A DNA stretch of 64,000 nt, from assembly GCA_004431415.1 (NCBI GenBank), contig QPMI01000036.1:506001-570000 (forward strand), in the 5' to 3' direction. Source of the DNA: Cyanophora paradoxa (lineage: Eukaryota > Glaucocystophyceae > Cyanophorales > Cyanophoraceae). The first letter of the stretch is position 1. The number at the start of each line of letters is the position of its first letter. A program made the translations under genes and the position numbers. Shown here one piece after another: positions 23,201-34,420 of the stretch. The notes below the pieces were generated by a model. It made no database searches. It was not told where the DNA came from and saw only the letters and a program-made list of their open reading frames with translations.

Positions 23201-23863
23201 GCTGCCGCGCACCAGGCGCAGGGCGGGGGGCGGGATGCTTCAGGGGGGAACTAGACTTCACGCTGAGCGCTGTCTTAGCCCCCGCGCCCTCCGAGCCTCA
23301 CGCCCGTCCCTGCAGCTGGCCGAGCTGGGGCGCCTGATGGACGGGAGCCACGCCTCGTGCCGCGACTACTTCGACTGCTCCTGCCCCGAGCTCGACCAGG
23401 TCCGATGCGATTCTTATTTTAAGAACCTATCTAACTAGAGTAGTCTGCATTAGTAAGCAGTCTACAAGAGTGGTGAGAACTTATCCAACAAGAGTACACA
23501 AGCACCTTATTCTAAGAACCTATCTAACGAGAGTAGTCTTCGTGATGCTAAAGCTAACCGGAGTCATCTGAACAGCTGACGGCCATCTGCCGCGAGGCCG
23601 GCGCACTCGGCTCCCGCCTCACCGGCGCCGGCTGGGGCGGCTGCACCGTCTCCCTCGTCCCCGACGCCAAGCTCGCCTCCTTCCTCTCCGACGCACGTAC
23701 CCCCGCCCCGCTCCTCCCCCCCCGGACTCCTCTCTGAACCGGTACCCCGGCCGTGCAGGTGACGGGCAAGTACTTCCGGGGGGCGCGGAGGTACAACGGC
23801 GAGATCTCCAAGGTCCTGTTCGCATGCAAGCCCGGCAACGGCGCGGCCGTCTACATCCCCTAG
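20242..23863 (+). CDS. Galactokinase (GHMP kinase)
   Basis: Phosphorylates galactose (or GalNAc, as GALK2 does) at C1, the entry to the Leloir pathway. The galactokinase signature [19 protein letters not shown] is in exon 2; the ATP-binding GHMP motif [19 protein letters not shown] follows an intron at about 20,925; then [60 protein letters not shown] and the C-terminal GHMP motif [20 protein letters not shown] near 23,610. The protein ends [11 protein letters not shown]. The start ([14 protein letters not shown]) is unusually Cys-rich. At least 12 exons; several introns are much larger than elsewhere in the window and contain partial copies of their own flanking exon edges (entered separately). 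Confidence 0.92.
21160..21310 (+). repeat. Intronic echo of an acceptor and exon start (galactokinase)
   Basis: The intron before the MDQAIS exon contains CTGCAGGATGGACCAGGCGATCTC-like sequence at about 21,195-21,218, and the true exon start has CCCAGGATGGACCAGGCCATCTC at 21,277-21,300. The pair is offset by about 82 bp, and the bases before both are also similar, so this is a tandem duplication that includes the 3' splice site. Confidence 0.7.
21833..22030 (+). repeat. Intronic echo of an exon end and donor (galactokinase)
   Basis: The exon end at 21,833-21,863 (CGAGGAGAAGTCCGAGAAGG then T) reappears at 21,946-21,975 with the donor GT kept. Similarity continues into the intron (TTAGAAGATTCTAGC near 21,892 and 22,011). 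The unit is about 112 bp. Confidence 0.75.
22199..22560 (+). repeat. Two further intronic copies of an exon end and donor (galactokinase)
   Basis: The exon end GGCCCTCGGCGTCCCC plus GTGCG donor (about 22,212-22,233) recurs near 22,380 and 22,510. The two intronic copies share a longer block (GCGTAAGATGGTATAGCTTA before them and CCTCCCCCTAGATA after them), giving a tandem unit of about 129 bp. The rest of the intron is unusually AT-rich with scattered TCTAGA motifs. Confidence 0.75.
23404..23560 (+). repeat. Diverged tandem repeat in a galactokinase intron
   Basis: TAAGAACCTATCTAAC followed by GAGAGTAGTCT-like sequence occurs near 23,418 and 23,514, offset about 96 bp, within one AT-rich intron. 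A related pair, TCTAGGAGTAGCAGACGCGC and TCTAGGAATAGCAGACGCGC (near 23,067 and 23,171), lies in the preceding intron. Confidence 0.65.
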
Positions 23864-24182
23864 GCCCAGCCGCTACGTATACAGCTAGTAGCCGCCGGTC
23901 TCGAACCTCTTCCAGTTTTCGCCTGCAGGCTGCACGCTCTATCTCTCTCTCTCTCTCTCTCCCGCTGTCGATCCCGGTCGCTTGGCATTTTCTTGTATTG
24001 TCATCGTCAAAACACTCCTACAAAGTTGTTTACTGATCACAGAGCACTGCGTTTTCCTGCCAGTAGATGGGTACTGTACAACGGGCACACTGCTTATGGT
24101 ACACGGAAAGCTTAAGCTTGAGTCGCCGGGTCCTCGCTCCGCTCCGCGGGGTGAAAATTAAAAGAAACGGAACGGAACGAGA

Positions 24183-25951
24183 TCAGTCCCGCCGGCCGTC
24201 GATCTGCGCTATGATCTTCCGGACCGTCTCCGCGTCCTCCGCGAGCGGCAGCCTGAACGCAAAGAAAGGCCTGAGCGGGGGGGAAGAACCGGGGGGGGCC
24301 ATCCGAGGGGGGGTACCGCTCCAGGTACGCCGCGAGGTCGGCGCGGGCGTCGGGGAGTCGGCCTTCGAAGAAGTGGCAGAAGCCGCGGTCGCGGATCTCC
24401 GCGGGGGCCCCCGGCGTCACGCACAGGATCATCTGGCGGCCATTTTCAGGGCCCGGGGGGTACAGGGGAGGAGCGCGGGGCGGGGGAGCGGGTGGGGGTC
24501 ACGGGGGTACCTGGACGGCCGAGAAGGTGTGCGCCACGTTGGACTGCTCGAGGTACGCCGTCTTGAGCGTCTGGAGGAGCCTGCGAACGAAGAAGGTTAG
24601 AATAAACGGGCCGGGGGTACGATGCAGGAAATCGGGGTACGGGGCGCACCGGCCGACGAAGCGGCGGCGCCAGGGGACCTGCCCCCTGCTCTTCAGCGCC
24701 TCCCCAAGCTTGAGCTTGTACCCGTACGCCTCGCTCAGGCGCTCTTCGCAGTCCTGCTGGAAGATGACGTCACCCCGGCCTGCCGGACGCGTGACGTCAC
24801 GTCAGCGCGCCGCGTCGTACCCCCCGAAGCCGCTGAGCGGCGAGCACGCACGGAAGGGATCGATGAAGAAGTCGAGCTCGGGGTCCACTGGGCGCAGAAG
24901 GCCGGTCACAACGAGCCCTGCCGGCCGGCCGGCCAGGTCAGGGGGATACAGGAGCAGACGCGGGGCGAGGCGGGGGAGGGGTACGCACCCGGGAGGTTCA
25001 GCGCCTCGAGCTCGAGGCCGAGCCGGGAGGCGACGGCGTAGTACAGCAGTGAGAGGGAGATGGGAATGCCCGCGCGGCGATCCATGACGCGGTGCATGAG
25101 CGAGTTGCGCCTGCGCGGGAGGAGCTTCGGGGTGAGCGCAGGGGAGACGGCGGAGGGCGGAAGGAGAGTCGGGCGGTGCCGTACGGGTCGAGGATGTTGA
25201 TGTCGCCGGTGAATCCCTCCTCGTCGAAGAGAACCTTGTTGATCGCCTGCGCGGCCGGGCGGGCGTCACGCAGCGCACAGTGAACGGGGCCGCGGCCGTC
25301 CAGTCACTGAGCTGGCATTCTGGTTTGGGGTCGCTCCGCGCGGCCCGCCGGCTCTCTTTGCTCAGTTCTAGAGCGGCGAACCTTTATCCGCTTGAGAACG
25401 GGCGCGTCGGCGTTGCCGTCGAGTTCGGCGAGGGCCCGCAGCGCGTACGCCTCGACGCGGCCGAGGTACTCGTCGACGTCCACCTGCGGCCGCGTTCGAA
25501 TTCGCGCTTTGCAAAGCGCGAATTGCGTGCTGGCGGGGCTCGTACGTCGGCGTCCGCGTCCAGAAGCTGCGCCACGACGAACGCCGCCCTGCAGACCAAC
25601 CGACTCGGCGGCCGAAGGCCGCGCAGGCTGGAGATAGTCATACCGGACAAGGTCAATCTGAGAGTCTTCGGAAACCGACAGGAGCCCCTGGAAGGCCGCG
25701 GTGTTGAGCGGCGCCGGGACCCGCTCCTTGCCAGCCGTATCCGCCGCGGCCCGCGGCGGCGTCCAGACGGACGGCACGGATCTCGAATGGAAGCGACGAG
25801 TCTGGACCGGCTGCGCGGCGGCCCATCGCGAACGGCCGAGGGCCGTCGGGTGCGAATTCGTCTGCGGCGCCTGTACGCAGACGCGCTGCGGCGCCGGCTG
25901 GACGACGGATGCGCCGGGCCGGCTGGAGAGCGGCGCGAGCCCCACGAACAT
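24183..25951 (-). CDS. SirB1/FBXO21-type transglutaminase-like protein
   Basis: Carries the SirB1 N-terminal (transglutaminase-fold) domain: NKVLFDEEGFTGDINILDPY, then MHRVMDRRAGIPISLSLLYY and LGLELEALNLPG, then PELDFFIDPF. After these come GDxxER-like helices (DCEERLSEAYGYKLKLGEAL) and TPR-like helices ending RLPLAEDAETVRKIIAQIDG, with the stop at 24183. Bacterial SirB1 has no established enzymatic activity; plant relatives are plastid or F-box associated. The N-terminus (ATG 25951, MFVGLAPLSSRPGASVVQPA) has a Ser/Arg/Gln-rich, acid-poor leader of about 70 residues that could be a transit peptide (inference). Roughly seven exons. It is divergent from the small gene at 26.4 kb. Confidence 0.75.
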
Positions 25952-26391
25952 GTTGCTACTGCCCAAAAAAGGCTGGGGGCCGCGGGAAGCAGAAAAAGCA
26001 AACGCTGTACGCCCCCCACGGGGGAAGGAGCGCGGGGGGAAGGAGCGCGTTGGGGGGGAAAGAGCGGGGCGTACGCCGGCGTGCGCGCCTCTCCAGTTCG
26101 CGGTCCAGTTCGTTCAGTCGGCGGCACCGCTCCCTCGCGCTCCCTCGCGCTCCGCACGTCCGTCACACACCAATGTTCGGTGCGTCAGCCGCGGATTCTC
26201 TCTGCGCGCGTACCGATTCGCGACCTGACGTCCGGTCCGAAGCCGGTTCAGCGCTCAGCGCGGCCTCGAGCGCTCCTGCAAGGCTTGAGCATCCTCGGTG
26301 AGCGATTTAGCATGCAATGACGCGCCCGCGCGCGAAGCGCGGGGCGGGGAGAGCAAGATTCCTTCGACTCTGACCGGTTCACACGGACAGA
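25952..26391. promoter_or_regulatory. Divergent spacer upstream of the SirB1-like gene
   Basis: Contains GGGGGAAGGAGCG repeats (about 26,022-26,070) and the tandem CTCCCTCGCG at about 26,130-26,150. Reading frames across it are Arg/Ser-rich and unsupported. Confidence 0.3.
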
Positions 26392-27104
26392 ATGTCGGGG
26401 GAGACGCGCGGGGCGCTCGGTAACCTCATCAACGTCGCGTACAAGCACAATCCCACGTCAGGACCCGCGGATCGCACCTGCAACGGTGACCGCTCCGCCT
26501 GCGGATGTCCTGAGCTCCCTGGCACCAGTCCGCTTCCGGAAGCGTTCGCAGAAGGTTCGCGCGCTCGCAGCGCACATGCGTCATCCGCTTGACACGCATT
26601 CCCTCGCGCGCAGACTGCATCCTCTTCGACCTGGAGCTCGAATCGTTTTCCCTGGAATCGACCACCGCTGACTGGTCTGAGTGCATGCTGACGCCGCGCA
26701 AGCACGGTGCGGGCTCTGCGATGCTCCAGCACGTGCTTATCTCACGCCGCTCGCTCGCTCGCGCAGGGTCCGGCACCGCCGGAGACCAGAAGGCGCCAGG
26801 GGAGGGCGGGCGGTCATCGGCCGCAGGCGCGGGCGCGCTCAAGGCTAGACCGACGCGTGCGGCGCCGCTGGGAGACCGCGAGCGACAGCTGATGGAGAGC
26901 CCGCTGGCGGACGACGACCGCGACTCCGACTGCTCGGACTTGGACCGCTCGGCCGGCGCCTTCGACTGGGCGCCCTTGGGGCCTGGGCCCCTCGCGCTCG
27001 CGCCCCACGGCCACGTCCGCCGCTCGCGCCCGATTCCCATCCCCAGGAACCCGATCCGCCCCGCCGTTTGGCGCGCGCGCTCCAGTTTTACGCCTTCCGG
27101 ATGA
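26392..27104 (+). CDS. Unassigned small protein
   Basis: No family recognised. A plausible start MSGETRGALGNLINVAYKHN (ATG 26392) is followed by a later exon reading DCILFDLELESFSLESTTAD after a CGCGCGCAG acceptor near 26,614, then SDCSDLDRSAGAFDWAPLGP and a basic Pro/Arg tail ending SFTPSG with the stop at 27104. The middle splice is unresolved. The opposite strand also has a long open frame here, so strand assignment rests mainly on the acidic, Ser/Leu-rich composition of the plus frame. Confidence 0.4.
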
Positions 27105-28606
27105 TCGTTCCCTCCCGCGAGGGTTTTTCTCCCCAAGACTGGGGCCTTTTTTGCCAGTCTGGTTTCTTTTTCAATGGCCAGGTTCTCGTTGATAGTGATC
27201 AAGAGTTGTGTGCCTGGGTTTTCTTTGCTTTCCTTGCGTGTTGCGATTCTGATCGTGATGCTAGTGACAGATACAGTGTGGCCCGTTTAGTGAGCAGTAA
27301 CTTATGCAGTTTACTTATGTAGCAACTTCAGTATCGGGGCTTGATGTAGGATTTTTCCCGTCCGATGGTCGGCACTGTATAGGAGCCTTGACAGTCTATA
27401 TGATCAGCTGCCTTGACAATCACTCAATCACTTCAATTTTTCGAAAGGCTGGCCAGCGGCCTCTTCGCCTCATTTGCAAATGTGATTCGACCATCATCTG
27501 GCATATTGGCTTGCTTGTTTCAAACTCCATGATTTTGATCATGGCCCGTGGGCCTCCGCCGGGCCGAAGTGTGGAGTCGAAGCTTTTTCGTTCGACTCGG
27601 CAACTTTCGTTCGAATGATCTGCAGCTGTAACCCATATGCATATCTTAACTTGTACTTGAGCTTAGTCTAGTCGTGTTTGAAAACACGGATCTGAATCCA
27701 GTCATCATGCATATGGCATCGTATGATCAATTATCCTAACACTTAAGCTTCACCAAGTACTAGTCAAGGCTGTACTGGTCAGTACTGGTGGGCCGGTGCC
27801 GCAGTGCCCGCCCCTGGCCATGGGGCCCATATGCATATATATGCATGCGGCTCGCACTTAAGCATGCCGCAGTGCGCATATGGCACTCAGTGACTGCAGC
27901 ACCGTGGCACTGCAGCCCCTGGGATCATCATGCATGCGCAAATGGCACCATGGCACTGCGGCATGATCCGATGACCATGATCCCGAGTCCCATGGCCAGG
28001 ATCGATATCGGCTTAAATTTAAAAGCTTGGAACTTCGGAATCCCACTGGCCACGCCTTCAACAGCAGACCCCCGGGCCCGCTCCCCCGGCCCGGCGTCCC
28101 CGAGAACCGGTACTACGGTACGACGGTACCGGTATGTAGAGATTTCCACAGGTATGAATAGAATCGAAGTATCTAGATCTAAGCTAACAGCTATATGGTA
28201 GATCGGTTCATGTGAAGGTAAACAAGCAGCCGGACGACTAACGGCTGGCGGACTCGGGAACGAGACAACACTGTTTGCAAGCAGCCGAAACACTACGGCT
28301 AGCTATAGCCATCTGATCATACTCTGCAGTTGAAAACATGCAAAAGAAACACAAGCATATGCAGTTGAAACGCCATTGAGATCGCGGAAATTGAAAGGAA
28401 GACTGCGCTGTGTACGTGAAACGCTGTACACATGAAAGCCCGAGGCTCACAGAACATATAGAACTGCACATCGATATCTAGTGATTCAGTACCCGCCGGA
28501 GCTGAAGCTGCTGTACGCGAAAGAAACGAGAACTACTGTGCGAAAAGACAAGTCTGCTGCTGCGAAAACTGATGTGAAGGGAGGGTTGGGGCGGGGGCCG
28601 GCCGCC
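27105..28606. other. Intergenic region rich in short palindromes
   Basis: About 1.5 kb with no credible gene. GC falls sharply compared with the neighbours. From 27,700 to 28,000 it is crowded with overlapping palindromes built on CATATG, GCATGC, ATGCAT, CCATGG and TGATCA, and with GCCGCAGTGC/GGCACTGC blocks that recur in the 46.7-47.0 kb spacer. It includes the 3' UTRs of the genes on both sides. Confidence 0.5.
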
Positions 28607-31600
28607 TCACTCCGCCGAGGCGGCGGGCGCATTCGCAACCGACTCCGAGCGGGGCTGGAGGGGGCCCACGGCCGAGCGCGAGGCCGGGGCGGGACCGCCG
28701 CCCTTGGAGGAGGCCGCGGCGGGTGCGGCGGGTGCGGCCGGCCCGGCGTTCTCCTTGTCGAGCGAGGGTCCGAGCGGCTGTCGGCGGGGCGGCGGGCGCC
28801 CGCGCTTCGATGGCGCCGGCGCGGCGGCGGAGTCCCCGGCCTTGCGCTTCATGGGCACGTCCTTGAGCCCCTTGAGTGCACCGGTGACGGCGGCGTTGGT
28901 AGCGGCGCGCTTGTTGACGGTTGCAAGCCGTTCGTTGGCTTCGGCCTTGGCGATGGCGGCGGCGGAGTCCTGCTCGTTGGCTGCGGCGGCGGCGGCAGCG
29001 GCGGCGGCCTTGGCAGCAGCGGTGGCGGAGGCCCGCTCGGCGGCGGCGGCCGCAGCGGCGGCGGCGGCGCTCTGCTCGGAGGCGATGGCCTTGCCCTCCT
29101 CGTCCACGGCGGCGAGCCTCCCCGCCAGGGCCTCCCGCAGCGCGCCCACTTCCTCCTCCGCCTCGGCGACGCGGGCCTGCAGCAGCGCGGCCCTCTCCTG
29201 CGGGGCGGTCACGGGCCGTGGCGAGGGGGCCGGGCGCCGCCCCGCCCGCCCGCACCTTCTCGGCGGCGCCGGCCGCCTCGAGCTTGGCGAGCTCCTGCTT
29301 CTTGCTCTCGAGGGTGGAGCAGGCGGCGAGGATGACGGCCTCCAGCCCGAGGTCCGCCGCGGCACCGTCGCCGCCGACGCTGGCGGCCAGCTCCCCCATC
29401 AGGCCGCGCAGGCGCCCCATCAGGTGGTCGAAGCGAGCAACGCTGTCGCCCTGCGGGACCCGTGAGGCGCGCGTCAAGCCCGCGGCCTGCGCGCCGGCGG
29501 CAGCGCACCGCCGAGCTCGAGCTCGACGGGGCCGCGCCCGCGTCGCCGCCGGTCGCGCTTGCGCCGGGCTGCTGCTTCTCGATAAGCTCTGAGATCTACC
29601 GCGCGAGGCCGCGTGGGCGGAGGAAACGGCGGGCGGGGAGAGGCGGCGCGCGGCGCACCGCCAGGAGGTAGCTGATGGACTGCCGCTCGAGCTGGTCGAT
29701 GCGAGCGCTGGCGACCTGGTCGGACTGGACTTGCTGCTCCTGCGCGCCACGTCATGCGCGAAAAAGGCGCCGCGGCGGCTCCCGGGGCTCACCTCGAGCT
29801 CCTTGACGCGAGCGCTGAGGACCCCGATCTCCTCCTGCAGAGGCGGAGGCGTCGAACGCAACCTCGAAGGGCACGGGGCGGGCCGCGGCATACCCGCAGA
29901 GAGGCGGCAGCCTCGGCCTCGGCGGTCGCTCGCGCGAGCTGCTCCCCCACGTGAGCAAAGCACTAAAGGCTGCTGCGCGAGGCGCCTGGCCACGCACCTC
30001 GGCTTCGAGAGCGGTGAGCTTGGCTCCGAGAGGGCGTGTCAACGTCTGAAACGGTTCCGCCGCACGCGCGCCCCCGTACCGTGTGTGCCTGCTGCAGAGC
30101 CGAGACCTGCGGAGGGGAGCCGTCAGCAGCGTCCGGAGCCGGGCCGCCGGCGCGAGCGGGCGGACCTGGGCGACGAGAGCGGGGCGGCGCGGGCCGGCGC
30201 AAGCGTCCGTGGGCGGCGAGACGGCGGGGAGCCCGAGGCGCTGAATCTCTTCCATCTGTGCGCCGCGCGGGGCCGCGTGGGCGGGCGGAGGGGGCGCGGC
30301 GGCCCGCCGGCGGGGCGCGGCGGGGCGGCGCGCACGGTGACGCGGTGCGCGTCGAGCTCGCCGTCGGCGGTCGTGAGCTCGGCCTGAAGCCCGGCGATCT
30401 TCTCGTTGGCGGTTTTGAGCTCCTCCACCCCGGCCTCGAGCTGGGCGATGCGGGCATTGGACTCGGCGACACCGGCCACCTGGCCGTCACGCTCGCGCTT
30501 GAAGTCGTCGCGCTCGCGCTGCGGCGCCGTCAGACGCCCACGTGAGTGCAGAGCCGCGGCGGGGCGGGAACCGCACCTCGGCCTCCGCGAGGCGAGCGGC
30601 GAGGTCCCCCTTCTCCCTCTGCAAAAGTCGAGGCGTGAGAGGGCGCGGACGCGGTGGGGCGGACCGCAGACCTCGAGCTCGGCCACGCGGGCCGCCGGGG
30701 CGCCAGCTGCAGCGGCCGGCTGGGCGGAAGGGTGAGGCGCGAGAGAGCTAGCGCGGATCCGGAGAGGGCGGCGGCCTCACCCCCTCCGCCTCCGCCTCTG
30801 CGGGCTGGACCGACGCGGCGGGCGCGCTGGGTGCCGGCGACTGGGGTGCGGAGAGGGTCGCCGGGGCGCGGGGGCCGTTGTCCTCGGGCGTGCGCGGCTG
30901 GGGCGCGACGGGCGAAGCGGAGGAGCCACCGGAGGAGCCGGGGCCGCGGAAGGGGGTCCCGGGGAGGCCGCCCGCCGAGCTGCCCGCAGCCGCCGCAGCC
31001 CCGGCAGCCGCCTGTGCGCGGCATGATGCCGCGTGGGCGGCGGCCCGCTGCCCCGCGCGGCGGGGCGGCGCGCACGGTAACGCGGTACGCGACGAGGTCG
31101 GCCTTGGCGGTCTTGAGCTCGGCCTCGAGCTCGTTGATCTTGTCGTTGGCGGTTGTGAGCTGGGCCGACTTGATGCTTCCGATCTTAAGCGCGCGCTTGC
31201 GCTTGAGCTCGTCGCGCTCGCGCTGCGGCGCGGTCAGGCGCTCGCACGGGCGGGGGCGGGGGCCGCGGCGGGGCGGAAACCGCACCTCGACCTTCACGAG
31301 GCGATCGGCGAGGTCCACGTTCTCCTTCTGCAGAAGGCGGGGCGTCAGCCGGCGCGGAAGCGACGGGGCGGACCGCGGACCTCGAGCTGGGTCACGCGGG
31401 CCGACAGGGCGCCGGCTGCAGCGGCCGGCTGGGCGGAAGGGTGAGGCGCGAGAGCTAGCGCGGATCAGAGGAGGGTGGCGGCCGCACCACCTCCGCCTCC
31501 GCCTCCGCGGGCTGGACCGACGCGGCGGGCGCGCTGGATGCCGGCGACTGGGGTGCGGAGAGGGTCGCCGGGGCGCGGGGACCGTCGCCCTCGGAGGTGC

Positions 31601-34420
31601 GCGGCTGGGGCGCGGCGGGCGAAGCGGAGGAGCCGCCGGAGGAGCCGGCGCCCGAGCTGCCCGCAGCCGCCGCAGCCCCGGCAGCCGCCATGTTGTCCAC
31701 GGACGACGAGGCGGCGGGGAGCCCGGGCGGCGAGGCGGCGGGGAGCTCGAGGAGGCGAACGTTGTCGCGCTCGCGCTGCGGTGCCGTCAGGCGCGTGCGC
31801 AGCCGCGTACTCAAAGGGGCGGCGGCGAGGTCGGAAGCACACCTCGAACTCCGCGACGCGCTTGCAAAGGGTCCCCTTCTCGCTCTGAGGAAAGCGGGCG
31901 CTTGAGGCGTGGCCGCTGCGCGCGGGCCGGAGGCCGCGGCGGGGTGGGTACCGCACCTCGAGCTCCGCGACGCGCATGTCGAGCGCCACCTTCTCGCTCT
32001 GCGGGAGCGGGGGCGTCAGGCGCGGCCGCAGCGCAGCGCGGGCCGGGGCTCGTGGCAGAGCCGGGCGTACCTGGAACTGAGCCTGGCGCTCGCGCAAGGT
32101 CCCGCAAACCTCCTGCGGAAACCGTGGAGTCAGGCGCGGCCGCTATCGCGCAGAGGAGAGCGCCGCCGCGGGGCACACATGGAGCTCCGCCAGCTGCTTG
32201 TCGCGGATCCGGATGACTTCCTGCGGGAGCGGCCGGGGGTGAGGTTCGACCGTGAAGCCGCGACCGGCGGCGCAGCGGACCTTGGGGTCGGGAAGCCGGC
32301 CGGCGCCGGGACGGGCGGAGCCGGTTGAGCTGGAGCTTGGATAGACTTGCAGGGCTTGGACCGCGGCCTGATATCGAGGTCTCAAGCTGGCGATACTGAG
32401 GGGGCGGCAAGACACGAACCGCCACAGGAGGGTGGCCTCCGATCGCTGTGGCTATGGGAGGCGAGCTGGCCGCGGGCACGACAGTGCTGGGCAGCTGCAA
32501 GGCGTGCTGCTGCGCCAGGGCGTGCTGCCCCGCCGGGGACCCAGCCTGCCTCTGATGTCAACGTCTGGATTCAGCACACTCTAAGCGGCGCACCGGTTTG
32601 CCAGTGCAATACACGGAGACGATTCGCCTCACGTCAAGGGCGCAAATCACATTGAAGCTCTGCAAGGAGTGAGGAAGTAGAGGGCACGGAGGCGTGACCG
32701 TCGGACTTACAAGGGAAGCTGTCAGGCACTCGACTGGGGCGCAGTTGCTGCGGTCGATCGTGTGAATCGAGTTTCCGACTCCCGCAAAGTTTGTATCCCT
32801 GAGACGCCTGTGCACGGGCATGAAGCGTACTGACGACTCGCCCCCGAACGTGAAAATGAGGCCGCCACCTCGCTGAAGGAAAGGATCAAGGAGTTCGCGA
32901 GAAATGAAAAATGAAATAGGAGGCTTACCGGGGGGAGATACAGGGACGTGATGTTCTTTCCGGGCCCTTTCAAGTTGGCGGCTGTGAGGATGTGAGTCTC
33001 CGGTTTCGTGCGTGCCACTCCCTTCTCCGAGTAGTAAAGCTTGAGCCGGCGGTCTGCCAGCGCGATGGCGACAAGGGCGTCACTCTGGAGGAGAGTCAGA
33101 GTGTGGGTGGTATGGGGATCATGGTCATCGCTTGGGAAGGTGAACTCGCGATTGCGAAATCGTTGACCGAGACGCCCTGACAGACGACTTCTTTCTTGTC
33201 TTCGTCCACGAGCACAACTGTGTCCTCAGACTCGTAGGCGAAGCGATAGTGTCCCTAAACAATTGACTTGAACATCAATGATGAAACAGATGAAGGAAAC
33301 AAGAAAGAAAGAAAAAAAGAACCTTCTCGCCTCCGGAGCCCTGCATCATGACGAGCTTCTTGGCATTCAGAGCGTCGGATGCGAATTCGGAGGGCAACGT
33401 CGACAGTTGCCGTACGTCCTCGTGAACAGCCTTGGGCTCAATGCGGTACTTGTTCTCTTTTTTATCTAACTTGATTATGAGGGAGAATTCATGGCCGCTG
33501 CCGGTCCAGATTCTGACTTCGTTGTGGTCGATGGACCTGCATGCATGGCATGATCATATGGGCAAGCGAGAACCACGTCTCGCGGCGCCTGGGCAAACCA
33601 AAGCGTCTTGATGTTGACGAACTCGCGAGAGAGCTCATAAGTGGTCATTATCATGGCCATGGCGCCTTCAAAGGGAACGAAGTAGACGGTGTTTTCTGTC
33701 CAACAGACAAAGTAATGCATTTTCTGCCCGGAGGTCGTCAAGAAGCAAGAACCGTTCTAAGCAAAACCCGTATACGTAGCGTACATTCGTGAAGCACGTG
33801 CCCCGCACATCTCCACGAATCGGCAGACACTGTTCGAAATCAGCAGGCGCACCGCCGTCGTGGCAATTCCAGGTCTCAGCGGTCCCAGTCTGAGGAAGGC
33901 TAGCATGATTCCACATCACTGTCAGCCGCCGAGAGGCGTGGACGAAGCCGCCTGCAGAACAACAACAGATCAAATCAGCACGAAAAAGGCAGCATTGACC
34001 TCTTGGAGCGACGAAAGTTAAAGGAGATGCTCCGGAGTGCGTGTGGCACGCACAGACGCGCAGAGCAGCGCTCTTGCGATCAAAAACGTCTTCGAAGATC
34101 TGCGGTGCTTCAAAGACCAAGAACTGCGCGACTATTCGCAATAAAAATAACGACGGAGGCCGTTCTTCTCGCGTACGCACCGTCGCTTCGATTCCGCGCT
34201 TCCCAGAGTCTCCTCGAGCGCGTTCCTCACACCCGCTTCCTCGAGCGCGAGCGCAGGCACTGCGAATCCGGCGATCGCCTGCTTCCTCCGGCAGCTGCAG
34301 GCACTGCGACTCCGCTGGTCGCCTGCTTGTGCCGCCGATCAGCCGGTCGAAGTCTACCCCTGGGTGCAGCGGGGGGGGGGGGGGTGAGCGCTGGTAGGCG
34401 CGAGCGCCCGGATCGTACAT
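28607..34420 (-). CDS. Large beta-propeller-like plus coiled-coil protein (one gene tentatively)
   Basis: The N-terminal part (32,580-34,420) reads like WD40/propeller strands: GTCFTNNGSCFLTTSGQKMH, HYFVCWTENTVYFVPFEG, DHNEVRIWTGSGHEFSLIIK, RFAYESEDTVVLVDEDKKEV, LLQSDALVAIALADRRLKLY and VRRIVSVYCTGKPVRRLE. It runs with no intergenic gap into a Pro/Gln/Ala linker (PPPQYRQLETSISGRG) and then a long region of short coiled-coil exons (MRVAELEVR, LKTANEKIAGLQAELTTADG, KINELEAELKTAKADLVAYR). The C-terminus is Ala-rich, then basic, with KRGRPPPRRQPLGPSLDKEN (a KEN-box-like element), and stops at 28607. Propeller followed by coiled coil recalls EDC4/Varicose decapping scaffolds, but motifs are not diagnostic. 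A 28-nt intron (33,757-33,784) is needed. The start is uncertain. Two adjacent genes remain possible. Confidence 0.5.
30570..31960 (-). repeat. Tandem duplication of coiled-coil exons and introns
   Basis: About 320 bp at 30,570-30,890 matches 31,277-31,595 closely (offset about 705 bp), including intron sequence such as GCAGCGGCCGGCTGGGCGGA and the exon coding for Thr/Leu/Ser-rich sequence. A third, shorter relative of the L-x-x-R-V-A-E-x-E exon occurs at about 31,838 and a fourth at 31,945. The gene has therefore grown by repeated duplication of a small exon plus flanking introns. Confidence 0.75.
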
